From an uncultured Clostridia bacterium (GTDB lineage Bacteria > Bacillota > Clostridia > Lachnospirales > Lachnospiraceae), in NCBI GenBank assembly GCA_946611595.1, contig CAMODY010000091.1, positions 1 through 7,236 of the forward strand: 7,236 bases of DNA. Direction: 5' to 3'. The notes under the pieces are model-generated. The model searched no databases. It was not told the origin of the DNA and saw nothing but the letters and a program-made list of their open reading frames with translations. Made by a program: the position numbers and the translations under genes. This document shows positions 1 to 5,421 of the stretch, one piece after another. The first letter of the stretch is position 1. Each line of letters begins with the position of its first letter.

Positions 1-651
1 TACAACAAAGGCCGCTTCAGTTTCAATGTGAAGGGCGGAAGATGTGAGGCTTGCGCCGGTGATGGTATCCTTAAGATCGAGATGCACTTCCTTCCGGATG
101 TGTATGTGAAGTGCGATACCTGTCACGGCATGCGCTATAACAGGGAAACGTTGGATGTTAAATATAAGGGCAAGAGCATCTATGATGTTCTGAATATGAC
201 AGTGGAAGAGGCGCTGGAATTCTTTAAGAATGTTCCGCGGATCTACCAGAAGATCAAAACGCTGGATGAGGTCGGACTTTCCTATATCAAACTCGGACAG
301 TCTTCCACGACACTTTCGGGTGGTGAGGCACAGCGAGTGAAGCTTGCAACAGAGCTTAGCCGCAGGCCAACCGGAAAGACCATGTATATCCTGGATGAGC
401 CAACAACAGGACTTCACTTTGCAGATGTTCATAAGCTGGTGGATATTCTGCGCAGGCTTTCCGATGGCGGAAACACGGTCGTTGTGATCGAGCATAACCT
501 CGAAGTCATCAAAGTGGCAGACTATATCCTGGATATGGGCCCGGACGGCGGCGACCGCGGAGGCACCGTCTTTGCGAAAGGAACCCCGGAAGAAGTGGCT
601 GCCCATAAAGAAAGCTACACCGGCCAGTTCCTGAAAGAATATTTGAAGTGA
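1..651 (+). CDS. uvrA: UvrABC excinuclease subunit A, C-terminal part (5' end outside window)
   Basis: DNA damage-recognition ATPase of nucleotide excision repair; it works in the cytoplasm with UvrB and UvrC. The window opens in frame inside the gene, and 216 residues of a protein usually near 940 are present. A GTG at 28 is internal, not a start. Visible in order: the C-terminal zinc module, Cys15-x2-Cys18 and Cys38-x2-Cys41 (window numbering); the ABC signature LSGGEAQR around Ser106-Glu109; Walker B with Asp132-Glu133 in ILDEPTTGLH; and the switch His165 in VIEHN. The C-terminus (TGQFLKEYLK) looks complete for the family. The stop TGA at 649-651 is the TGA inside the opening GTGACA of a palindromic repeat, so the repeat overlaps the gene end. 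Nothing is broken in the visible part. Identification is secure from motifs and residue order. Confidence 0.97.
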   Translation, partial: YNKGRFSFNVKGGRCEACAGDGILKIEMHFLPDVYVKCDTCHGMRYNRETLDVKYKGKSIYDVLNMTVEEALEFFKNVPRIYQKIKTLDEVGLSYIKLGQSSTTLSGGEAQRVKLATELSRRPTGKTMYILDEPTTGLHFADVHKLVDILRRLSDGGNTVVVIEHNLEVIKVADYILDMGPDGGDRGGTVFAKGTPEEVAAHKESYTGQFLKEYLK

Positions 652-674
652 CAAGGGGACGGTTCTTTTGTCAC
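648..674 (+). repeat. 27-bp palindromic intergenic repeat, copy 1 (overlaps uvrA stop)
   Basis: The copy begins GTGACA, has the core GGGGACGGTTCTTTT and ends TGTCAC, so its ends form an inverted repeat. A further TTTGTCACG follows at 678-686, extending the similarity seen at the split copy at 1148-1212. The TGA of GTGACA is the uvrA stop codon. Related copies lie at 1148-1212, 5213-5239, 5254-5280 and, inverted, 5422-5448. It could act as a transcript-end hairpin, but no T-run follows it. Confidence 0.9.
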
Positions 675-723
675 GCCTTTGTCACGAAACGAATAGTAGA
701 GTGCAGAAAAAAGATCTGTGTTG

Positions 724-729
724 TATAAT
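724..729 (+). promoter_or_regulatory. Candidate -10 box for the desulfoferrodoxin gene
   Basis: A perfect TATAAT lies 42 bp before the chosen start codon. The -35 position (about 700-707) has only a poor match to TTGACA, so a regulator or a weak promoter is possible. I looked for a PerR-type TTATAAT-x-ATTATAA palindrome and did not find one. Confidence 0.4.
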
Positions 730-771
730 TGGGATGGAAAAGATCCATTTGATCAAAGGAGGAATTATTTT

Positions 772-1146
772 ATGGAAATGAAATTTTACAAATGTGCGCA
801 CTGCGGACAGATCATTGCAAAGGTAAAAGATAAAGGCGTTCCGGTCATCTGCTGTGGAGAGCCGATGGAAGAGCTTGTTCCGAACACTACTGACGCTGCA
901 CAGGAAAAACATGTTCCTGTATATGAAGTGAAAGACGGCGTTGTAAATGTATGCGTTGGATCTGCTGAGCATCCGATGCTCGAAGAGCACTACATCGAGT
1001 GGATTATGCTGCAGACAAAGACCGGAAATCAGAGAAAACCGCTGAATCCGGGCGATGCACCGAAAGCAACGTTCTATATTGCACCGGATGATGAAGTTGT
1101 TGCAGTTCTTGCATATTGCAACCTGCACGGACTTTGGAAAGCTTGA
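772..1146 (+). CDS. dfx: Desulfoferrodoxin (two-iron superoxide reductase)
   Basis: Reduces superoxide to hydrogen peroxide without making oxygen, an oxidative-stress defence typical of anaerobes, in the cytoplasm. At 124 residues it has the usual desulfoferrodoxin length. The N-terminal desulforedoxin-like domain keeps all four rubredoxin-type iron ligands: Cys8, Cys11 (CAHC) and Cys27-Cys28 (ICCGEPM). The catalytic domain keeps the Fe(His)4(Cys) set: His47 (EKHVP, with Lys46 beside it), His67 (EHPM), His73 (HYIEW), Cys116 and His119 (YCNLHGLWK). It is therefore predicted to be a complete two-iron enzyme, not a one-iron neelaredoxin. The start is the ATG at 772, preceded by AAAGGAGGAA at 755-764. 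An upstream in-frame extension to 718 lacks a ribosome binding site and family similarity. A rubredoxin-type electron donor is expected but not present in this window. The gene is monocistronic by layout and converges on the methyltransferase gene. Confidence 0.96.
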   Translation: MEMKFYKCAHCGQIIAKVKDKGVPVICCGEPMEELVPNTTDAAQEKHVPVYEVKDGVVNVCVGSAEHPMLEEHYIEWIMLQTKTGNQRKPLNPGDAPKATFYIAPDDEVVAVLAYCNLHGLWKA

Positions 1147-1147
1147 T

Positions 1148-1212
1148 GCGACAAGGGACGGCAAGGTGAGCCCGTCAGGGCGAGAAGGCAGCCTGGGCTG
1201 TTCTTTTGTCAC
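1148..1212 (+). repeat. Palindromic intergenic repeat, copy 2, split by a 39-bp segment
   Basis: The left part GCGACAAGGGACGG (1148-1161) and right part TTCTTTTGTCAC (1201-1212) together match the intact 27-bp repeat, with one T-to-C change and one missing G. Between them lie 39 bp (1162-1200) absent from the other copies. No clear target duplication is seen at the junctions, so this may be an insertion or a longer variant of the element. The right end carries the minus-strand TGA stop of the methyltransferase (1209-1211), and a further CTGTCACG at 1216-1223 encodes part of that protein's last residues. Confidence 0.8.
1169..1207 (+). terminator. Possible intrinsic terminator for the desulfoferrodoxin gene
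   Basis: AGCCC (1169-1173) can pair with GGGCT (1195-1199). After a 3-nt bulge, AGG (1177-1179) can pair with CCT (1192-1194). A tighter alternative is CAGC/GCTG (1189-1192 with 1197-1200). Either stem is followed by TTCTTTT at 1201-1207. The hairpin lies wholly within the 39-bp segment that splits repeat copy 2, and it is the only terminator-like structure between the two convergent genes. The bulge and short stem make this tentative. Confidence 0.4.
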
Positions 1213-2048
1213 CTTCTGTCACGTAGTTCCCAGAACGCGACCGCACTTGCTGCGGCGACGTTTAAGGAGTCGATGCCTTCGGGCATTGGAATTTTAACTG
1301 CATAATCACTTTTTGAAATGGTCTCCGGAAGGAGGCCATTTCCTTCGTTTCCGAGAAGGATTGCGAGTTTCTCTTCGGCCTTGAGAACCGGATCATCGAT
1401 GGAAATTGTTTTATCTGTCAGTGCCATGGCTGCGGTTTTAAACTTAAGCTGATGGAGCAGGTCAATGTAATGGGAAGGGCTGGTGATCCAGGTCCACGGA
1501 ATCTGAAAAACATTTCCGACACTGACTCGTGCAGCGCGGCGGTAGAGTGGGTCGCTGCAGCCTCCGGTAAGAAGAACCGCATCAATTCCGAGAGCAGCAG
1601 CCGAGCGGAACATGGCTCCGATGTTGGTCGGGTTTTCGACATCTTCAAAAACAGCGATGCGGTGTGCATCCTTGCAAAGCGTTTCAACAGCGGGAAGCTC
1701 TTTGCGTCTCATCGCGCAGAGCATGCCGTTTGTTAAATGGTAGCCGGTTAATTTGATCAGAACCTCTTGAGGAGCTGTGTAGATAGAAAAAGGTTTTGCG
1801 TCAGATGCCAAATTCTTTTCGCACAAAGCGAGGATATCTGCATCTTGGCCTTCAAGATATTTTGGCTCCATTAAAAGAGAGACGGGCTCATAGCCTGCCT
1901 CTAAAGCACGGCGGATCACCTTCGGGCTTTCGCAAATGAAAAGTCCTGCGTCCGGCTCGAAGTAACGCTTTAACTGTATCTCGTTTAATTCGGTATAGAT
2001 CTTAAGTTCCGGATCCTTCAGATCCGTAATCTCTTTCATGTGAATCAA
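1209..2048 (-). CDS. SpoU/TrmH-family RNA 2'-O-ribose methyltransferase
   Basis: SAM-dependent knotted-fold (SPOUT) enzyme expected to methylate a ribose 2'-OH in tRNA or rRNA; the target base cannot be read from sequence. Residues 1-120 form the N-terminal substrate-binding part seen in rRNA-type members (FEPDAGLFICESPKVIRRAL). Motif 1 is ENPTNIGAMFRSAAALG (138-154, with Asn142 and Arg148). Motif 2 is LLGNEGNGL (231-239, Glu235). Motif 3 is IPMPEGIDSLNVAAA (253-267, Ser261 and Asn263). The length, 279 residues, is normal. The start taken is TTG at 2048, because AGGAG (2055-2059) lies 6 nt before it; an ATG at 2039 is the alternative but is 15 nt from that site. It follows the glycosylase gene by 12 bp, so the two are probably co-transcribed and coupled. 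The last residues, Arg-Asp-Arg-Arg, and the stop are encoded by repeat copy 2. Confidence 0.9.
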   Translation of the reverse strand: MIHMKEITDLKDPELKIYTELNEIQLKRYFEPDAGLFICESPKVIRRALEAGYEPVSLLMEPKYLEGQDADILALCEKNLASDAKPFSIYTAPQEVLIKLTGYHLTNGMLCAMRRKELPAVETLCKDAHRIAVFEDVENPTNIGAMFRSAAALGIDAVLLTGGCSDPLYRRAARVSVGNVFQIPWTWITSPSHYIDLLHQLKFKTAAMALTDKTISIDDPVLKAEEKLAILLGNEGNGLLPETISKSDYAVKIPMPEGIDSLNVAAASAVAFWELRDRR

Positions 2049-2060
2049 AAAATACTCCTG

Positions 2061-2552
2061 TTATAAAATCACCGACCACGCATCAATCAGTTTTTCCAGA
2101 CTCCATGCGGCATTGGCAGGACTGGTGGAAGGAAGAGCGATGGCCTCCCGCCCGCATACGGGCTCAATATATTTATGGTACATCTCCCAGGATTTTTTGC
2201 CATTACAGTAGATCGCCTCAATCTTTGCAGTCTCAAGGATCGGGCTTAAGTCATTCGGGATCACGTCTTTAATGGATGAGTCGGAAGATCCAATAATCGT
2301 GCATTGGTGAATGGAATCCCAGGCCGCGATGCGATTGCGGAGCAAAAACGCGTGGCGTTCTTCAACTGTCATCGGGACGTTTTCTTTATACAATGTCGCA
2401 ACGACTTTCCAGAAACGATTCTGCGGATGTCCGTAGAAATACATCATTTCCCGGGACTTGACGGAAGGGAAACTTCCGAGGATCAGGATCCGGGAATTCT
2501 TATCATAAGTTGGTTCGATCGGATGAACGATCGTTGTTTCTTTGCCTTTCAT
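2061..2552 (-). CDS. UDG-superfamily hypoxanthine/deoxyinosine DNA glycosylase
   Basis: Base-excision repair enzyme predicted to remove deaminated bases, chiefly hypoxanthine from deoxyinosine. Of the 163 residues, the first motif is LILGSFPSVKSREMMYFYGH (23-42), continuing PQNRFW with Asn45. This is the signature of the hypoxanthine-DNA glycosylase group (UDG family 6), in which an Asn takes the active-site place. The second motif, LPSTSPANAAW, lies near the C-terminus and matches the superfamily's minor-groove loop. The length fits the family. The start is the ATG at 2550-2552; no strong ribosome binding site precedes it, and one candidate promoter would give a nearly leaderless transcript. 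It is the first gene of a two-gene operon with the methyltransferase. A mismatch-specific uracil glycosylase is the main alternative, but GHPQNRFW favours the hypoxanthine group. Confidence 0.87.
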   Translation of the reverse strand: MKGKETTIVHPIEPTYDKNSRILILGSFPSVKSREMMYFYGHPQNRFWKVVATLYKENVPMTVEERHAFLLRNRIAAWDSIHQCTIIGSSDSSIKDVIPNDLSPILETAKIEAIYCNGKKSWEMYHKYIEPVCGREAIALPSTSPANAAWSLEKLIDAWSVIL

Positions 2553-2608
2553 AATGCCAATATTTTACAGTAGAAAAGCCTGATAATTCAAGGAAAACGG
2601 AGCAAATG

Positions 2609-2637
2609 AAAATAATTCTTATAAAACCTATTGACAA
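2609..2637 (-). promoter_or_regulatory. Candidate promoter for the glycosylase-methyltransferase operon
   Basis: On the minus strand, TTGTCA (2637-2632) and TATTTT (2614-2609) are 17 bp apart, giving a leader of about 50 nt. Its -35 box is almost the complement of the plus-strand metY -35 box. A second candidate is TTGAAT (2591-2586) with TAAAAT (2567-2562), spacer 18, which would start transcription only a few bases before the ATG. I cannot choose between them. Confidence 0.35.
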
Positions 2638-2659
2638 AGTAGGAAATAAGTGATATCCT
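2631..2659 (+). promoter_or_regulatory. Strong promoter for metY and its leader
   Basis: Perfect -35 TTGACA (2631-2636), a 17-bp spacer and -10 TATCCT (2654-2659) with an extended TG at 2651-2652. Transcription would begin near 2666, giving a leader of roughly 200 nt before metY. No T-box (GGGTGG-type) or S-box riboswitch core was recognised in that leader; it carries a small Cys-containing ORF instead. Confidence 0.75.
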
Positions 2660-2691
2660 TCACAGCAACACGTAAGAAAGGTGTCGAAACA

Positions 2692-2799
2692 ATGAGTTTA
2701 TTTTTTAAAGACCTCGTAAGAATCAATTATCGCTTTGGAAGGATGCGGAGCTGTCCGCAGAGTAGAGAATGGATCTGCTGTATGCAGACACGATGTTAA
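2692..2799 (+). CDS. Putative 35-residue cysteine leader peptide upstream of metY
   Basis: A short ORF starts at an ATG preceded by AAAGGTG (2677-2683), about 8 nt before it, and lies just downstream of the strong promoter. The peptide begins MSLFFKDLVRINYRFG and is rich in Arg. It has Cys at 21, 29, 30 and 35, the last being the final residue (MQTRC-stop). It is not homologous to any family I can name. Its position, own ribosome binding site and late Cys codons fit a ribosome-mediated attenuation leader that senses cysteine or Cys-tRNA supply for the sulfhydrylase gene. The final CGATGTTAAA sequence is shared with a second mini-ORF before cysK. Function is inferred; no such peptide has been shown here. 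Confidence 0.6.
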   Translation: MSLFFKDLVRINYRFGRMRSCPQSREWICCMQTRC

Positions 2800-2847
2800 A
2801 AGAAACCAAAGTCAGGATGCAGAATATATGAAACATTGCATCAGATC
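2772..2847 (+). promoter_or_regulatory. Leader RNA with competing stems around the uORF end
   Basis: GATCTG (2772-2777) and ATGCA (2782-2786) can pair with the contiguous TGCATCAGATC at 2837-2847, 11 bp with a 4-nt bulge, enclosing the last Cys codon and stop of the leader peptide. This excludes two alternatives: TCTGC (2774-2778) with GCAGA (2784-2788 or 2819-2823), and GATGCA (2816-2821) with TGCATC (2837-2842). An upstream hairpin TGCGGA/TCCGCA (2744-2749 with 2754-2759, loop GCTG) is also perfect. No T-run follows, so control would be translational or Rho-linked rather than by intrinsic termination. Folding was done by eye. Confidence 0.4.
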
Positions 2848-2872
2848 ATAATTGAAAGAAAGAGGTAATAAA

Positions 2873-4156
2873 ATGAGTAATTATAAATTTGAAACCCTTC
2901 AGCTTCATGTAGGACAGGAACAGGCAGACCCGGCAACCGACTCCCGTGCGGTCCCGATCTATCAGACCACATCTTATGTATTCCATAACAGCGCTCATGC
3001 AGCAGCCCGCTTCGGACTTGCTGACCCGGGCAACATTTACGGAAGACTTACAAACTCTACCCAGGATGTCCTGGAAAAAAGAGTGGCAGCATTAGAAGGC
3101 GGCGTTGCAGCTTTAGCACTTGCTTCAGGTGCAGCAGCAATTACATATACGATTCAGGCGCTTGCCCAGAAAGGCGAGCACATCGTCGCTCAGAAGACGA
3201 TTTACGGAGGATCATTTAACCTTCTCGCGCATACTCTTCCTCTCTACGGAATTGAAACTACCTTTGTAGATGTTCACAACCTGGAGGAAGTGGAAGCTGC
3301 AATCCGTCCGGAAACAAAAGCGATCTTTATTGAAACGCTTGGAAACCCGAACAGCGATATTCCGGATATTGATGCCATCGCAGAGATCGCCCATAAACAC
3401 GGACTTCCGCTGGCAATCGACAATACTTTCGGTACACCGTACCTGATCCGTCCGATCGAACACGGCGCTGACATTGTCGTCCATTCCGCAACGAAATTCC
3501 TCGGCGGACACGGAACAACACTGGGTGGAATTATTGTGGATTCCGGCAAGTTTGACTGGAAAGCAAGTGGAAAATATGCACCGATCGCAGATCCGAACCC
3601 GAGCTATCACGGCATCTCTTTCGCAGATGCTGTCGGACCGGCTGCATTCGTGACCTATATCCGTGCGATCCTTTTAAGAGACACCGGAGCTACCATTTCC
3701 CCGTTCAATGCATTCCTTCTGCTTCAGGGAATCGAAACACTTTCACTTCGTCTTGATAGACATGCCGAAAATACTAAGAAAGTGGTAGAATACTTAAGTA
3801 ATCATCCGAAGGTTGCGAAGGTGAACCATCCGTCTCTTCCGGATCATCCGGAGAATGCGCTTTATAAGAAGTACTTCCCGAACGGCGGAGCAAGCATCTT
3901 TACCTTTGATATCAAGGGCGGCCAGAAAGAAGCACACGCATTCATCGATGCGCTCGAGATCTTCTCCTTGCTGGCAAATGTTGCGGATGTGAAATCACTC
4001 GTGATCCATCCGGCAACCACGACACACTCCCAGCTGTCCGATGAAGAACTGGCAGATCAGGGCATCTTCCAGAGCACGATCCGTCTTTCCATCGGAACCG
4101 AGCACATCGACGACATCATTGCCGATCTCGAGAAAGGCTTTGCGGCTGTAGAGTAA
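2873..4156 (+). CDS. metY: O-acetylhomoserine sulfhydrylase (PLP-dependent)
   Basis: Joins sulfide to O-acetylhomoserine to give homocysteine and acetate, the direct-sulfhydrylation route to methionine; some relatives also accept O-acetylserine. It is a cytoplasmic, fold-type-I PLP enzyme of the Cys/Met metabolism family. The 427 residues match the usual length. Visible: Tyr56-Gly-Arg58 (YxR, which binds the cofactor phosphate of the partner subunit), the glycine/alanine-rich ALASGAAAI near 80-90, Asp183 in AIDNTFG (pyridine-nitrogen partner), and the Schiff-base Lys208 in HSATKFLGGHG. The block FNAFLLLQGIETLSLRLDRH and the C-terminal SLVIHPATTTHSQL are typical of O-acetylhomoserine enzymes. 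The start is the ATG at 2873, with AAGAGGT (2860-2866) before it; a TTG 7 codons upstream lies across that site. It is preceded by a long leader with a Cys-ending uORF and followed by cysK, probably on the same transcript. Confidence 0.95.
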   Translation: MSNYKFETLQLHVGQEQADPATDSRAVPIYQTTSYVFHNSAHAAARFGLADPGNIYGRLTNSTQDVLEKRVAALEGGVAALALASGAAAITYTIQALAQKGEHIVAQKTIYGGSFNLLAHTLPLYGIETTFVDVHNLEEVEAAIRPETKAIFIETLGNPNSDIPDIDAIAEIAHKHGLPLAIDNTFGTPYLIRPIEHGADIVVHSATKFLGGHGTTLGGIIVDSGKFDWKASGKYAPIADPNPSYHGISFADAVGPAAFVTYIRAILLRDTGATISPFNAFLLLQGIETLSLRLDRHAENTKKVVEYLSNHPKVAKVNHPSLPDHPENALYKKYFPNGGASIFTFDIKGGQKEAHAFIDALEIFSLLANVADVKSLVIHPATTTHSQLSDEELADQGIFQSTIRLSIGTEHIDDIIADLEKGFAAVE

Positions 4157-4172
4157 GCAAAGGAGAAAGAAG

Positions 4173-4211
4173 ATGAGAACGAAAGACTTTCCGACAGGCT
4201 TCCGATGTTAA
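4173..4211 (+). CDS. Putative 12-residue cysteine leader peptide upstream of cysK
   Basis: The mini-ORF reads MRTKDFPTGFRC-stop and begins 16 nt after the metY stop. AAAGGAG (4159-4165) precedes the ATG by 7 nt, as good a ribosome site as any in the window. The only Cys codon is the last one. It shares CGATGTTAAA plus a following purine-rich GAAA with the end of the leader ORF before metY, although the rest of the two peptides differs. That shared end, in two separate sulfur-gene leaders, is the main argument that it is translated and regulatory. It may have no function as a peptide; the act of decoding the last Cys could be what matters. Confidence 0.6.
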   Translation: MRTKDFPTGFRC

Positions 4212-4235
4212 AGGAAAAGAAAAACCGGAAACCTG
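4195..4235 (+). promoter_or_regulatory. Stem-loop enclosing the Cys-stop of the cysK leader ORF
   Basis: CAGGCTTCCG (4195-4204) can pair with CGGAAACCTG (4226-4235): ten positions with a single C-A mismatch. The 21-nt loop contains the terminal TGT codon and TAA (4206-4211) and an A-rich run. A ribosome reading or releasing at that Cys codon would cover the 5' arm and melt the stem. No T-run follows the 3' arm; the cysK ribosome binding site is about 30 nt downstream. The effect on cysK translation or on Rho access is inference. Confidence 0.45.
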
Positions 4236-4278
4236 AAGATGAATAACGACAGTGTGTCAATAAAGAAAGGAAATTATC

Positions 4279-5211
4279 ATGGCAAATATTTATACATCCG
4301 CAGATCAGCTGATCGGAAAAACACCGCTCTTAGAGCTTGTACATATTGAAGAACAGGAAGGCCTCAAGGCTAAGATCTTGGCGAAACTCGAATACTTTAA
4401 CCCGGCAGGTTCTGTCAAAGACAGAATTGCAAAATCCATCATCGATGATGCAGAAGCAAGCGGCGCATTAAAGCCGGGCGCAACCCTGATCGAGCCGACA
4501 TCCGGAAATACCGGTATCGGACTGGCATCCGTTGCTGCAGCAAGAGGCTACAAGCTGATCATCACCATGCCGGAGACGATGAGCGTGGAACGCCGCAAAC
4601 TCATTCAGGCCTATGGCGCAGAGATCGTTTTAACGGAAGGCGCAAAGGGTATGAAAGGTGCGATCGCAAAAGCCGAAGAGATCGCAGCGGAGATTCCGGG
4701 CAGCTTTATTCCGGGGCAGTTCGTAAACCCGGCAAACCCGAAAGCACATTATGAGACAACCGGTCCTGAAATCTGGGCAGATACAGACGGCAAAGTGGAT
4801 ATCTTTGTTGCAGGCGTCGGAACCGGTGGAACTGTGACCGGTGTCGGCAAATATCTGAAAGAGCAGAATCCGAACGTGAAGATCGTGGCTGTTGAGCCGG
4901 CTTCTTCCGCGGTTCTTTCCACAGGCGTTGCAGGAAGCCATAAGATCCAGGGAATCGGAGCAGGCTTTGTACCGGATGTTCTTGATACAAAGATTTATGA
5001 TGAGATCATTACCGTTGCAAACGAGGATGCATTTGCGCTTGGAAAACGCATCGGAAGAGCTGAAGGTGTATTGGTCGGAATTTCTGCAGGTGCTGCAGCA
5101 TGGGCAGCGATCGAACTTGCAAAGCGCCCGGAAAACGAGGGCAAGACCATCGTTGCACTTCTTCCGGATACCGGCGACCGCTATCTCTCCACAGATTTAT
5201 TTGCAGAATAA
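4279..5211 (+). CDS. cysK: Cysteine synthase A (O-acetylserine sulfhydrylase)
   Basis: Makes L-cysteine from O-acetylserine and sulfide; a cytoplasmic, fold-type-II PLP enzyme. The 310 residues are the standard length. The Schiff-base lysine is Lys47 in NPAGSVKDRIA. The substrate-binding loop PTSGNTGIGLA follows at about 73-83, the phosphate-binding GTGGTVTG at about 181-188, and the C-terminal GISAGAAAWAA and LLPDTGDRYLSTDLF are intact. The start is the ATG at 4279, with AAAGGAAA (4266-4273) well spaced. It lies 122 bp after metY, separated by a mini-ORF ending in Cys and a stem-loop; no separate promoter is obvious there, so co-transcription from the metY promoter is likely. The stop is followed after one base by two tandem palindromic repeats, then a terminator. 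No serine acetyltransferase gene is nearby in the window. Confidence 0.96.
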   Translation: MANIYTSADQLIGKTPLLELVHIEEQEGLKAKILAKLEYFNPAGSVKDRIAKSIIDDAEASGALKPGATLIEPTSGNTGIGLASVAAARGYKLIITMPETMSVERRKLIQAYGAEIVLTEGAKGMKGAIAKAEEIAAEIPGSFIPGQFVNPANPKAHYETTGPEIWADTDGKVDIFVAGVGTGGTVTGVGKYLKEQNPNVKIVAVEPASSAVLSTGVAGSHKIQGIGAGFVPDVLDTKIYDEIITVANEDAFALGKRIGRAEGVLVGISAGAAAWAAIELAKRPENEGKTIVALLPDTGDRYLSTDLFAE

Positions 5212-5212
5212 A

Positions 5213-5239
5213 GTGACACGGGGACGGTTCTTTTGTCAC
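5213..5239 (+). repeat. 27-bp palindromic intergenic repeat, copy 3
   Basis: Ends GTGACA and TGTCAC around the core GGGGACGGTTCTTTT; it starts one base after the cysK stop codon. It forms a direct tandem with the next copy, with a 41-bp period and a 14-bp spacer. The spacer begins CCTTTG, like the sequence after copy 1. Confidence 0.92.
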
Positions 5240-5253
5240 CCTTTGCGATAGTT

Positions 5254-5280
5254 GTGACACGGGGACGGTTCTTTTGTCAT
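5254..5280 (+). repeat. 27-bp palindromic intergenic repeat, copy 4
   Basis: Identical to copy 3 except for the last base (TGTCAT instead of TGTCAC). The near identity of the tandem pair suggests a recent local duplication or two insertions at one site. Confidence 0.92.
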
Positions 5281-5319
5281 CATCCGTTACATCTCCTCCA
5301 ATTAATTGTGTTTATATAG

Positions 5320-5351
5320 GTGCAGCTTATCAAAGGGTAAGCTGCACTTTT
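5320..5351 (+). terminator. Intrinsic terminator after cysK
   Basis: GTGCAGCTTA (5320-5329) pairs perfectly with TAAGCTGCAC (5338-5347) across an 8-nt loop, followed by TTTT (5348-5351). It is a 10-bp stem without mismatch and would end the metY-cysK transcript after the tandem repeats. The T-run is short, so it may be only partly efficient. Confidence 0.82.
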
Positions 5352-5366
5352 GCATAAGAAGATTTC

Positions 5367-5395
5367 TTGACGCATGGAGCGATAGGGCATATTCT
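5367..5395 (+). promoter_or_regulatory. Promoter for the carboxylesterase gene
   Basis: -35 TTGACG (5367-5372), a 17-bp spacer and -10 TATTCT (5390-5395). Transcription would begin near 5402, so the inverted repeat copy at 5422-5448 lies inside the 5' untranslated region. Confidence 0.6.
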
Positions 5396-5421
5396 TTTAT
5401 AGTATTATTGAATGAGAAAAC

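Noticed and set aside
648..674. Intrinsic terminator of uvrA formed by the repeat
   Set aside because: The ends can pair, but the loop is large and no T-run follows, so I list it only as a repeat.
718..771. Upstream extension of the desulfoferrodoxin reading frame
   Set aside because: It contains the TATAAT box and the AAAGGAGG ribosome site; the family N-terminus matches the ATG at 772.
682..1212. 176-codon open frame on the minus strand across the desulfoferrodoxin gene
   Set aside because: It is antisense to a gene whose metal ligands are all intact, and it has no recognisable domain or ribosome site.
2660..2872. T-box or SAM (S-box) riboswitch before metY
   Set aside because: Leaders of this length before sulfur genes often hold one, but I found neither the T-box GGGTGG-type sequence nor an S-box core; the Cys-containing uORF explains the region better.
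4892..5251. 119-codon open frame in another plus frame over the cysK 3' end
   Set aside because: A shadow of cysK; its tail (GRFFCH) is just the translated palindromic repeat, a known way for spurious proteins to arise.
5213..5280. CRISPR array (two near-identical 27-bp units with a 14-bp spacer)
   Set aside because: Only two tandem units, a spacer too short, other copies dispersed in both orientations, and no cas genes.
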